Below are positions 34,125 through 42,516 of a stretch of 42,516 nucleotides of DNA, in pieces. Position 1 is the stretch's first letter. Every line of letters begins with the position of its first letter. The notes beneath the pieces were generated by a model. The model searched no databases. It was not told the origin of the DNA and worked only from the letters and a program-made list of their open reading frames with translations. Made by a program: the position numbers and the translations under genes. Origin of the DNA: Planctomycetaceae bacterium (GTDB lineage Bacteria > Planctomycetota > Planctomycetia > Planctomycetales > Planctomycetaceae); the NCBI GenBank assembly GCA_020426345.1, contig JAGQQE010000012.1, positions 1 through 42,516 on the forward strand, given 5' to 3'.

Positions 34125-37100
34125 ATGCTGTCTATGATTGGCTCTGATATTTCTTCGGGATCGCCCATTCGCCGATGCGACCTGACTGCTCTGATCGCAT
34201 TCGCTTTCCAGATGTGTTGCGTTTGTTGGATTGGTCTTTCTGGTTCCTGCTCCATCGCTGCTGCTGATGAGTTTGATGATGAACCTCAGTCGGGTCTCCT
34301 TGCGGAAATAAGTCAGGCGGGGAAGTCGGTCTACCGTTTGGATGCACGCCCTGCTTTCGACTGGCAGAATTTCAGCCCGGATGTTCGTGTGGGTGAGGGG
34401 GCATACCGTATCGATTGGCGCGGAGTCATTCTCATCCGCGAACCGGGTGTGTATCGATTTCATAGTCGCGTACAGGGCAAGGTGAAACTGTACATCGAAG
34501 ATCAACTTGTTCTGGAGACGGAAACAGATTCGATTGGCTTTGCGACCTCGGAAAGTTGCCGTTTGAGTGCTGGAGAGTTTCCCGTCCGGATCGAATTCCG
34601 TTCAGGCGCTGACAACTCTTCAATCCAGTTGTTCTGGTCATCCGATCGATTCACTCTGGAGCCACTTCCAGCCGATGTCTTTTACGTCAGCCAGGACATT
34701 CTTGAACAACTGGACCTCGGCAAGACAGTTTCGTCACCGGACATTTCGGTGATTCACAGCCTGCAACGGGGGGCGCAGTTATCGGACGGGCTGCGTTGCG
34801 CTGCGTGCCATCGGTCGGCCGCTGATATTCCCGTTCTTCCCGCACCGAATCTGGCTCGAATCGCCGATGCTGCGACGCCCAGTGCCGTCATTGATCGCCT
34901 TGTTTCGACGGCCCCGATTCTGACTGACAGTCGAATGCCGCATTTTGCACTTTCGCAGAAGCAGGCCGAACAGATAGCCGCGTTCCTGTTCTCCGTTGCG
35001 CAGAAGCCACGGAGCGAAAAGCCTCTGAAGATTAAGGAGAATGATGTTGAGCGTGGCGACGAGCTGCTGTTATCAACCGGGTGCATCGCGTGTCACGAAT
35101 TGCCCAAAAGACTGGTTGCCAGCGAGATGCCTGCGACGAGAGATGCCACTTATAGCGGTCCTTCGTTCGACGGAATCGAGGCTCGTCGTGACGCACAGTA
35201 TATCCTGCGTTGGTTGCGGGATCCTGCTTCCCTGAATTCCGACCATCGTATGCCCGTGTTCGACCTGTCCGATGATGAGCGTCGGCAAATTGCTGCCTCG
35301 CTGACATGGGGGGCCAAAAAAGTAGCGGAGAGTCCCGATAAAGGTCGCGATGTCACAAACACGGAGCCAGGTGATGTCGATGCGGGTCGGAAACTGGTCC
35401 GGCAATTGCGTTGCTACAGCTGTCACGCAATTCCGGGGATGGACAATGAGCGTGAGACACGGGTGGATTTGGCTGTTCAGATGTCCGTTGACAACCTGGA
35501 GCCGGGGGGATGTCTGAGTAAGAACAGCGTGGGAGGGTCAACACCTCGGTTTTCACTTGATGATCGTGATCGCCAGGCTCTTGTGGACTGGTATCGGGAA
35601 TTTCTTTCAAGTCGCGGCGCAAATGACGATGGAGTCCACCGCCTTTCGTCGATGGACCACGGCCAGAGAGTGATTCAGCGTAAGCAGTGCCTCGCATGTC
35701 ACGACAGGGATCAATCTCGCGGTCTTTCAGCAATCGCTGGCAAAATTGAGCAACAGCTCGCCACTCTTCGCGGTCGAAGTCAGGCGTTTGTTCCACCTTC
35801 TCTGACAGCCGTTGGAGACAAACTGAATGACGCCTACCTTGCAAAGGCCGTGGCTGGTCAGCAGGGTTCCCGTCGGCTGCCATGGTTGTCGGTTCGAATG
35901 CCGAAATTTGCACACACGCCGGAGGAATCAGAATCATTGCTGGCCTACTTCCTGACCGCAGACCGAATCCCGGACTCTGCCGATTCCGCACGCGAGGACA
36001 TTGTCAAAGCTGCGGTGGCCGGAGAGACATCGACGGAGGATCTGCTGATCGGCAACCAGTTAACGGGGGCTGGCGGATTCAACTGTGTTGCCTGTCACCA
36101 GGCTGGTGCTTTCGAACCACGAAATGTGGCATTGGGAACTCGTGGTTCTGATCTGTTGACGATGGGGCAGCGACTTCGGCCGCGATTCTTTCAGCGGTGG
36201 ATGAAAAATCCCATTCGCGTCGTCGCCGGGATTGAAATGCCTGCGATCAAAAGAGCGACTCCGGGAGTCCTGGATGAAGATCTTTCGAATCAAATGAGCG
36301 TCATCTGGAAGGCGATTCGAGACCCGCGATTTACCGCACCCACTGTGGTCAGTCGATACGAACAGTTCGTGAACGTTGGTCCCGGAGAGCCACCTCGGAT
36401 CATTCGTGACGTGTTTACGCTGGGTGAAGATAAGAACCGCGAAGGGGTTGCTCGGTCATTTGCCATCGGTCTGGGAAATGGGCACAACCTGTTGATCGAT
36501 CTGGACACTCTTCAGCTTCGGCAATGGACGATCGGAGAATTCGCTCGCCAGCGAACAGAGGGCAAGAGTTGGTTCTGGAGCACCGCTGGCATCGAAGTGA
36601 TTCGCCAGCCAAGTATCTCGAGGCCTCCCGAATTTCTGTTTCAGTTACGAACAAACGGTTCCGGAATTCTTTCACCCGTTGAAGATGAAGGGCGCATCTC
36701 TGAACTGACGCGTTACACGACAGACGCCACAGGCGTCACTTTGTGGCACCGAATTCGGTTCCCTGTCAGTGGCAATTCTGACCCACGATCACCAGCCGAA
36801 GGAAAGACCAGGAATCCCCACAGCGCGATGACGGCCTGGGATAATCCTCAGTCCCCTGTACGCACCGTGACGATTCGTGAGCGAATTGAAGCTCTGGATT
36901 TCGACGGGAAAACCGGATGGACTCGGGCATTCTATCTGGAGGATGTCGATCCAAATCTGCAACTTGTAACGATGCCTGGAGTGTCCATCGCTTCGACCAA
37001 TGTTCCGACTGCTCGAATGGAACAATCAGGACCTGATCCTGCGAGCGGTGAAAAGTCGGATGGTAGAAGATTGCTTGAAGTAAACGGAATAGTTCCTCAA

Positions 37101-38522
37101 AGCATTCCCCGTGTTGTGGCGACAGAATTGCCTGTGATCATGACGACGGCGGAACCGGTCACCACCGTCCCGGGATTCCGCGGCGAACGCCTGCCACTGC
37201 CGACCAACATTATGCCGACCGCGATCGCGTGGCAGTCAGATGGGAGCATGGTGTTTACCTCCCTGAAAGGCCACGTCTGGATCGCGCGCGACACGGACGG
37301 CGATGGCGCGGAAGATTCCCTTTCGCTGTTCGAAGAAGGATTGTCCGCACCATTTGGAGTGGTTGTTGACGGCGATTCTGTGATTGTTTCGCACAAGCCC
37401 GAAGTCCTGCGTCTGCGGGATTCTGACGGTGATGGCAGAGCCGATGTCCGTGAAGTCGTTGCCTCAGGATGGGGGCTCACGGACGATTACCATGACTGGA
37501 CCAGCGGGCTGATTCGCGATACCCATCAGAATCTTTATGTGGGACTGGGAAGCGATTACTCACAGAAAGGACGACCGGAAAACCGAGATCGCTGGCGAGG
37601 AACGGTCCTGAAAATTGATCCGTCCGGAATCATTACACCGATGGCATTCGGCTTTCGGTATCCGATGGGATTGGCATTTGATGGCTCGGGGCGGTTGTAC
37701 GCGACCGACAATCAGGGCGTGCAGAACACCTTTAACGAAATCAATCACATTGTTCAGGGGACCCATTACGGTGTGCCTTCACGTCATTTTGCAGACGACA
37801 GTGTCTCTCATGAGACTCCTGCATTGCAAATCCCGCACCCCTGGACCCGCAGTGTGAATAGTATTCTGTTCTTTCCAAAGATGTTTCAGTCGATGGGATT
37901 AGCGGGACAGGGAGTGGGATGTGAATACGACCTGCGGTTTCTGATTCGCTTTAACATCCAGCAAGTCAACGGCGTCATGCAGGGAGCCAGTTATCCACTC
38001 AGCTTACCGGATCAGGCCGCTGGCGGCTCAAATTTCATCGGCCCCATTTGCTCAGCCATTAGTCCAGCCGGAGAATTGTATGTTGGAAGCATCTGGGACA
38101 GTGGCTGGCAGGGAGGGCCAAACACCGGGGGAATTGAAAAACTGATTCCGGATGTAAACTCGCGTCCGAATGGTATTCGTGAAGTCGAAGCAACGGTCAA
38201 TGGATTCCGAATTCATTTCTTCGACACGGTTGATGGAAGCGGTCGTCTCAGCAGGAGGGATAGTTATTCCGTTCAGGGGTACACTCGTGTTTGGGGTGGA
38301 AGCTATGCAACTCCGGATTCAGAACAACATAGTTGCGAGATTTCTTCGGTTGTCATTGCCGACGATCAAAAAAGTATCGAACTTCGCATTGAAGACCTGC
38401 GTCAGGGAAGCCTCTACGATCTTTCAATCCGGCAGGCTGATGAAGCGGACGGTCCTGAGACGCCTGTTTCGTTTTGGCCGTCGGAAGCTCATTATTTTCT
38501 GAAGAAGAAACCGACCCAGTAG
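34125..38522 (+). CDS. PA14-multihaem cytochrome-propeller fusion protein
   Basis: A 1465-residue exported protein; ATG 34125 has GGAG eight bases upstream, and a hydrophobic segment (about 20-45) ends at SIAAADE. Residues about 60-190 are a PA14-like carbohydrate-binding domain (GAYRIDWRGVILIREPGVYR, LYIEDQLVLE). Then come five CxxCH cytochrome modules with cysteines at 225, 320, 430, 522 and 654. After a 300-residue region without a clear domain, residues about 1010-1350 form the beta-propeller of planctomycete membrane-bound dehydrogenase-type proteins (MPTAIAWQSDGSMVFTSLKG, GLIRDTHQNLYVGLG, FGFRYPMGLAFDGSGRLY) with two DxDGDG calcium-like loops (D1056, D1099). The C terminus ends SEAHYFLKKKP, like the AYYTLNRIP end of that family. 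Such proteins are thought to oxidise sugars or polymers; the substrate is unknown. Confidence 0.9.
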   Translation: MLSMIGSDISSGSPIRRCDLTALIAFAFQMCCVCWIGLSGSCSIAAADEFDDEPQSGLLAEISQAGKSVYRLDARPAFDWQNFSPDVRVGEGAYRIDWRGVILIREPGVYRFHSRVQGKVKLYIEDQLVLETETDSIGFATSESCRLSAGEFPVRIEFRSGADNSSIQLFWSSDRFTLEPLPADVFYVSQDILEQLDLGKTVSSPDISVIHSLQRGAQLSDGLRCAACHRSAADIPVLPAPNLARIADAATPSAVIDRLVSTAPILTDSRMPHFALSQKQAEQIAAFLFSVAQKPRSEKPLKIKENDVERGDELLLSTGCIACHELPKRLVASEMPATRDATYSGPSFDGIEARRDAQYILRWLRDPASLNSDHRMPVFDLSDDERRQIAASLTWGAKKVAESPDKGRDVTNTEPGDVDAGRKLVRQLRCYSCHAIPGMDNERETRVDLAVQMSVDNLEPGGCLSKNSVGGSTPRFSLDDRDRQALVDWYREFLSSRGANDDGVHRLSSMDHGQRVIQRKQCLACHDRDQSRGLSAIAGKIEQQLATLRGRSQAFVPPSLTAVGDKLNDAYLAKAVAGQQGSRRLPWLSVRMPKFAHTPEESESLLAYFLTADRIPDSADSAREDIVKAAVAGETSTEDLLIGNQLTGAGGFNCVACHQAGAFEPRNVALGTRGSDLLTMGQRLRPRFFQRWMKNPIRVVAGIEMPAIKRATPGVLDEDLSNQMSVIWKAIRDPRFTAPTVVSRYEQFVNVGPGEPPRIIRDVFTLGEDKNREGVARSFAIGLGNGHNLLIDLDTLQLRQWTIGEFARQRTEGKSWFWSTAGIEVIRQPSISRPPEFLFQLRTNGSGILSPVEDEGRISELTRYTTDATGVTLWHRIRFPVSGNSDPRSPAEGKTRNPHSAMTAWDNPQSPVRTVTIRERIEALDFDGKTGWTRAFYLEDVDPNLQLVTMPGVSIASTNVPTARMEQSGPDPASGEKSDGRRLLEVNGIVPQSIPRVVATELPVIMTTAEPVTTVPGFRGERLPLPTNIMPTAIAWQSDGSMVFTSLKGHVWIARDTDGDGAEDSLSLFEEGLSAPFGVVVDGDSVIVSHKPEVLRLRDSDGDGRADVREVVASGWGLTDDYHDWTSGLIRDTHQNLYVGLGSDYSQKGRPENRDRWRGTVLKIDPSGIITPMAFGFRYPMGLAFDGSGRLYATDNQGVQNTFNEINHIVQGTHYGVPSRHFADDSVSHETPALQIPHPWTRSVNSILFFPKMFQSMGLAGQGVGCEYDLRFLIRFNIQQVNGVMQGASYPLSLPDQAAGGSNFIGPICSAISPAGELYVGSIWDSGWQGGPNTGGIEKLIPDVNSRPNGIREVEATVNGFRIHFFDTVDGSGRLSRRDSYSVQGYTRVWGGSYATPDSEQHSCEISSVVIADDQKSIELRIEDLRQGSLYDLSIRQADEADGPETPVSFWPSEAHYFLKKKPTQ

Positions 38523-38968
38523 TCCGCTCTCTTCAGGGGCTGCGCCTGCTTGATGAACTCGACCGCAGATCTGCTACGGTTTGCATGTAGTAACATTGAC
38601 CGAGGGGACAACGTCGACTGTTCCGGCTGGCGTCCCTGAAGCCGTTCTGCAGGCTCAGAGGTTGTCGGATTCTTGTTTCTCGGGGCTCGACGAGCCTCGT
38701 GGGAGATCTGAATTCACGAGTGGGCTTGTGAGGGGCGGAGTTTCGCGGCAACATACGAAACGCTGACCCGGGATTTTCATCCGTCCGTGCCAGTCGGCAC
38801 AAGGTGTACGTCTGAGGTTCACCACGAAGGCGCAATTCGCGCGTTTAAGTGTTGGCTACTGCGAAGTATGAGTGGATTCTGATTGCGAGAGTTCCGTGAA
38901 GTTGCCCCGATCGGCCGGGCCGGTCACTACTTCAGGGAAAATCACGAGGTCTGAATCAGGGGTTTTCG
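38523..38968. other. 446-base intergenic region between two cytochrome genes
   Basis: No convincing ORF on either strand. A compact hairpin GGCTC-GAC-GAGCC lies at 38684-38696 and a second GC-rich palindromic patch (GGCCGGGCC) near 38919; either might end the upstream transcript, though no U tract follows. No promoter pair of good quality was found. Confidence 0.35.
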
Positions 38969-41900
38969 ATGAGAACAATCTGGTTCGTTTATGCGATCGC
39001 TGTTGCCGGCGGAACACTGACTTTTCTTTCGCCTGCGGGAGCCGCTGATGAAAGCGGACTGGTGGCGTATGAACAGACCGTCAAGCCATTGTTGCGCAAT
39101 CGCTGCTTTGCGTGTCATGGTGCCCTGAAGCAGGAGGCGAATCTGAGACTGGATACGGTCGACCTGATGAAGTCGGGGGGCGTTAGCGGAGCCGTCATCA
39201 TCGCTGGAGATGCCGCAGACAGTCTGATCGTTGACCGTGTGACCGCGTCAGATGCTTCCGAACGCATGCCTCCCGACGGGCCTCCGCTGTCGAACGACCA
39301 GATCGAGGTCTTGCGGCGCTGGATTGACTCAGGTGCTCGATCACCATTGGATGAACAGCCAGAAGCGAAACCGACTGACCACTGGGCATTTCAAAAGCCC
39401 CTGCAGCGGGTGATTCCGTCGATCGATGGCAACATGGAACAGCCGCAAAATGCTGTGGATGCCTTTATCCTGTCGCGTTTACAGCGGGAACGTCTGCAGG
39501 CCCGCCCGCCCGCCGAACCGCACCTTCAGCTGCGCCGCGTCTACCTCGATCTGATCGGTGTTCCACCAGAATATGATGAGGTCATGTCCTTTGTTCAAGA
39601 CCGGCATCCACAGTCGTGGGAACGTGTTGTGGATCAACTGCTGGCGGATCCTCGTTACGGCGAACGATGGGGTCGCCACTGGATGGATGTCTGGCGGTAC
39701 AGCGACTGGTATGGTCGTCGACACGTGCCGGATGTCTGGAACAGCGCTCCTCAGATCTGGCGCTGGCGCGACTGGATTGTGCAGTCCTTAAACGAAGACC
39801 TGGGCTACGACCAGATGATTCAGCAGATGCTGGCGGGCGATGAGGTGGCACCGGAAAATGATTCGGCCGGATACGCGACCGGATTCCTGATTCGTAACTG
39901 GTATGCCCTGAATCCCAATGACTGGATGAGAGCCAACGTTGAACATACCGGCAAGGCATTTCTGGGCCTGACCTTTAACTGCGCCCACTGTCATGATCAC
40001 AAATATGATCCCATCTCACAGGACGATTACTTTCGCCTGCGAGCGTTTTTTGAACCGATCGATGTTCGCCAGGATCGCGTTCCAGGCGAAGCCGATCCGG
40101 GACCTTTTCAGGACTATGTGTATTCCGGTCCGTTGCGAAAGGTTGTGCGCCTCGGGGCCGTGCGAGTTTTTGATAAGACGCCGGATGCTCCGACCTGGTT
40201 TTACACGGGGGGCGATGAACGCAATCGTGAAACTGAGCGAGGATCATTATCGCCGGGAGTTCCTGACATTTTGTCGGATTCTGCAATCACGATCCAGCCT
40301 GTGGACCTGCCTCTGACGGCATGGTATCCGGGCCTGCGTCCATCCATCATCGAATCGCTGATTGAGGAACAGCACAACATCATTCGAGATGCTGAAATCA
40401 AGCTGAATGAACAAAAAGAGGTTAAACAGGACCTGATCGCACGTCTGGAACGCGAGGCACAATTGGCAGAGCTGGAACTGCAGGACGCTGCAAACAGTGC
40501 GACTCAGGACGGGCGGGCTCCGGTGATTTCCGGTAAGCAGTCGCTTCTGCTGGATGCCGGCACGGGGCGCAGAATTCTCTTCAATACCCTGTCCGATGTG
40601 AAGCACCTGCCAGAAGGTTCGAAACTGTCATTTCGGTGTCGCCTGCAAACGGACACGCATTTCAATTTTCAGCTGGCGAAAGATGCTGAGAAGGGACTGA
40701 CCGCGGGCTATGTGGGTTTCGATGCCGGGCGGATCATGGCATATCGTCCGGCCACCTTCACCGAGTTCCAGGTGGGCACTTACGACTTTGGCAACGGACA
40801 GTCTCAGTTTGTGATTGAGCTGGTGATTCTTCAGGCAGCGGATCAATGTGATCTGACAATCCGTTCAGAACCTGATGGCCAGGTTCTTGTGGATGCCGTG
40901 CCAGTGGCGTTGAACGGATGGAATCCGGTTGGAGATCCCACCAAAGCCATTTTTCTTGATGCTCGTACTGGAAGCGTTGTGCTGGTCGATGACATCCTTA
41001 TCACCTCTCCTCGCAACCTCGCTTCGGCATCGCCCCGCACTTCGGACGATTTGCTCCGCGGCGACATACTGACGATTAACTTCGAGGCTCCGGACTATCA
41101 GACGGATCGAGATGTGGTGGGCATGCGTGGCTGGAAAGTCTCCACCATTGGCACTGCGCCGGCGACATCTATGGTGACGACCTATGGAAGTCATGTCGAA
41201 CTGCGTGCCGCCGCCGCGAAGGTTCAGTCTGCTCTGCGACGCCTGAGATGTATGCAGCATCCGGAACGGTTACACCAGTCACAGATCAAGGCCGCCAACT
41301 GTGAAATTGAAAGTATCAATGCCAGAGTGGCCGCTGAACGTGCAAAGTATCAGGATTCCGGACAACCCCTGTCCGCTGACTTGGTCGCGCAATTGGCTGA
41401 ACAGGCCGCCCGGAAGGAGCGGGCAGCAAATGCTCTTAATGCCAGAGTCGCCGTGCTGGCAGCAGAAACTTCGCTCACCGAAGCAGAGCTCTTGCCTGAT
41501 GACGCAGAAAGCCGTCAAAAGCAGATTGAGTCTTTTCAGCAGTCCCTTGTGAACGCACAACAGGAGTTCAACGCGGCTGAGCAGGCGGAACAGGATCCTG
41601 AGATTGCTCATGAGTATACGGATTTTGGCGTTCAGTATCCGACCTCCAGTACCGGTCGTCGCACGGCGCTCGCGAAGTGGATTACAGATCGGAATAACCC
41701 GCTGACGGCACGTGTTGCAGTTAACCACATCTGGCTGCGACACTTTCATGCACCCCTTGTGGCTTCGGTATCTGACTTCGGAAGAAACGGAGCAAAACCG
41801 ACCCACCCGGAACTTCTCGACTGGCTGGCGGTCGAGTTTATGGAATCCGGGTGGAGCATGAAGTCGCTGCACCGATTGATCGTGACAAGTGACGCCTATC

Positions 41901-42516
41901 GGCGCAGCTCTTCTGCGGGGAATTCTGTCCAGGAATCCGCGGCAGATCCGGAAAACAGGCTGCTGTGGCGCATGAATGCAGGACGGATGGAGGCTGAGGT
42001 GGTACGAGACAGCCTGCTTTCGTGCGCAGGAAAACTTGATCTGACGATCGGCGGCCAGGAACTTGAAAATGATCAGGCACTGACGACCTTCCGTCGAAGT
42101 CTTTATTACAGCTGCAATCCCGAAAACGATGGCAAGAGTGAACTTGGCAAGCTGTTTGATGCTCCCAATCCCGGTGATTGTTACCGGCGTTCGAGGACAA
42201 TCATCCCTCAGCAGGCGCTGGCACTGACCAACAGCCAGCTGATGCATGACTTATCAACCACTCTGGCTGAGCAAGTTTTCTCCAGGGCTGCTGTATCAGA
42301 TCTGCCAGTTAAGAATGATCCAGATGATCCATCTGACGGTGATTGGCGTGATGAGAAAACGATCCTCCGGCGGTGCCTTCGTTACCTGTTTCTGCAGATC
42401 TTATCGCGTCCAGCTTCGCCCGCAGAATTACAACTCTGCGAACAGGTTTACGAGCAGCAGGTGATGGCTGCTTCAGTCACGACGCAGGATGTCACAACGC
42501 AGGATGTCACAGCAGC
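38969..42516 (+). CDS. PSCyt1-DUF1549-DUF1553 planctomycete cytochrome protein (cut by window end)
   Basis: The frame is open from ATG 38969 to the window end (at least 1182 codons). Signal peptide MRTIWFVYAIAVAGGTLTFL, then PSCyt1: VKPLLRNRCFACHG (C46, C49, H50) and RMPPDGPPLS. DUF1549 runs about 150-355 with DAFILSRLQRERL, ADPRYGERWGRHWMDVWRYS and FNCAHCHDHKYDPISQDDYF (C338, C341, H342). Residues about 515-680 look like a jelly-roll binding domain, and about 780-860 a coiled coil. DUF1553 starts near 885: TGRRTALAKWITDRNNPLTA, RVAVNHIWLRHFHAPLVASV, PTHPELLDWLAVEFMESGWS, TIIPQQALALTNSQ. In planctomycetes such genes usually precede a DUF1501 gene, which would lie outside the window. Function unknown; haem binding and envelope location inferred. 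Confidence 0.95.
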   Translation, partial: MRTIWFVYAIAVAGGTLTFLSPAGAADESGLVAYEQTVKPLLRNRCFACHGALKQEANLRLDTVDLMKSGGVSGAVIIAGDAADSLIVDRVTASDASERMPPDGPPLSNDQIEVLRRWIDSGARSPLDEQPEAKPTDHWAFQKPLQRVIPSIDGNMEQPQNAVDAFILSRLQRERLQARPPAEPHLQLRRVYLDLIGVPPEYDEVMSFVQDRHPQSWERVVDQLLADPRYGERWGRHWMDVWRYSDWYGRRHVPDVWNSAPQIWRWRDWIVQSLNEDLGYDQMIQQMLAGDEVAPENDSAGYATGFLIRNWYALNPNDWMRANVEHTGKAFLGLTFNCAHCHDHKYDPISQDDYFRLRAFFEPIDVRQDRVPGEADPGPFQDYVYSGPLRKVVRLGAVRVFDKTPDAPTWFYTGGDERNRETERGSLSPGVPDILSDSAITIQPVDLPLTAWYPGLRPSIIESLIEEQHNIIRDAEIKLNEQKEVKQDLIARLEREAQLAELELQDAANSATQDGRAPVISGKQSLLLDAGTGRRILFNTLSDVKHLPEGSKLSFRCRLQTDTHFNFQLAKDAEKGLTAGYVGFDAGRIMAYRPATFTEFQVGTYDFGNGQSQFVIELVILQAADQCDLTIRSEPDGQVLVDAVPVALNGWNPVGDPTKAIFLDARTGSVVLVDDILITSPRNLASASPRTSDDLLRGDILTINFEAPDYQTDRDVVGMRGWKVSTIGTAPATSMVTTYGSHVELRAAAAKVQSALRRLRCMQHPERLHQSQIKAANCEIESINARVAAERAKYQDSGQPLSADLVAQLAEQAARKERAANALNARVAVLAAETSLTEAELLPDDAESRQKQIESFQQSLVNAQQEFNAAEQAEQDPEIAHEYTDFGVQYPTSSTGRRTALAKWITDRNNPLTARVAVNHIWLRHFHAPLVASVSDFGRNGAKPTHPELLDWLAVEFMESGWSMKSLHRLIVTSDAYRRSSSAGNSVQESAADPENRLLWRMNAGRMEAEVVRDSLLSCAGKLDLTIGGQELENDQALTTFRRSLYYSCNPENDGKSELGKLFDAPNPGDCYRRSRTIIPQQALALTNSQLMHDLSTTLAEQVFSRAAVSDLPVKNDPDDPSDGDWRDEKTILRRCLRYLFLQILSRPASPAELQLCEQVYEQQVMAASVTTQDVTTQDVTA
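42482..42511 (+). repeat. 15-bp exact tandem duplication in the DUF1553 gene
   Basis: ACGCAGGATGTCACA at 42482-42496 is repeated exactly at 42497-42511, in frame (TQDVT-TQDVT), at the window end; further copies may follow outside. Confidence 0.9.

Noticed and set aside
33938-34147. 69-codon plus-strand frame before the large cytochrome gene
   Set aside because: It spans the tandem repeat, has no ribosome binding site and overlaps the real start.
35353-35991. 212-codon minus-strand frame inside the five-haem gene
   Set aside because: Antisense shadow; plus-strand CxxCH motifs and family match are clear.
41279-42247. 322-codon minus-strand frame opposite the DUF1553 gene
   Set aside because: Shadow of a well-supported plus-strand gene; Cys/Arg/Ile-rich with no recognisable domain.

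Overview
The window is chromosomal DNA of a planctomycete (phylum Planctomycetota, probably a Planctomycetaceae-like lineage). The evidence is two DUF1559 pseudopilins, a BBP7-type outer-membrane protein, PSCyt1/DUF1549/DUF1553 and PA14-cytochrome-propeller proteins, a membrane Ser/Thr kinase, frequent GTG and TTG starts, weak Shine-Dalgarno signals, and no long operons of universally conserved genes. No tRNA, rRNA, insertion sequence, prophage or CRISPR array was seen. The only RNA gene recognised is rnpB.

Layout. 1-2716: 5' part of alanine dehydrogenase (ald, minus) divergent from nadC (plus), which converges on a BBP7 outer-membrane protein (minus). 3009-5571: murG overlapping a DUF1444-like gene (minus). 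6047-6964: a cysteine- and proline-rich lipoprotein. 7186-9979: FHA protein and membrane Ser/Thr kinase, both minus, with rnpB on the plus strand between them. 10198-13948: a two-CxxCH secreted protein, then RluA-like pseudouridine synthase and RlmI-like methyltransferase genes that overlap. 14149-16185: a RedB-like thioredoxin-fold protein and an unusual membrane methyl-accepting protein. 16204-20196 (minus): asd, a ZnuA-like lipoprotein, uppS and cdsA, a collinear envelope/lysine-precursor group.

20430-30500 (plus) is the most distinctive block. It holds an ECF sigma factor, a one-TM putative anti-sigma partner, a GspE/PilB-like ATPase without the usual cysteine cluster, three successive GspF/PilC-like membrane proteins, a 46-residue cysteine-rich microprotein, three small pilin-like proteins and two DUF1559 pseudopilins. 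It looks like a self-contained pseudopilus or type II secretion-like machine with its own regulator. No secretin, GspC/L/M or prepilin peptidase is present in the window.

30648-33774: a DisA_N-type diadenylate cyclase, a TPR protein and an NrnA/DhhP-type DHH-DHHA1 phosphoesterase, suggesting local synthesis and breakdown of c-di-AMP. 34125-42516: a 1465-residue PA14/five-CxxCH/beta-propeller protein and the first 3.5 kb of a PSCyt1-DUF1549-DUF1553 protein that runs off the window. Both are exported families expanded in planctomycetes and often linked to polymer breakdown. Several genes and one spacer carry short exact tandem duplications that look like recent replication slippage.

All assignments come from reading translations and motifs by eye. 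No database search, structure prediction or statistical test was run.
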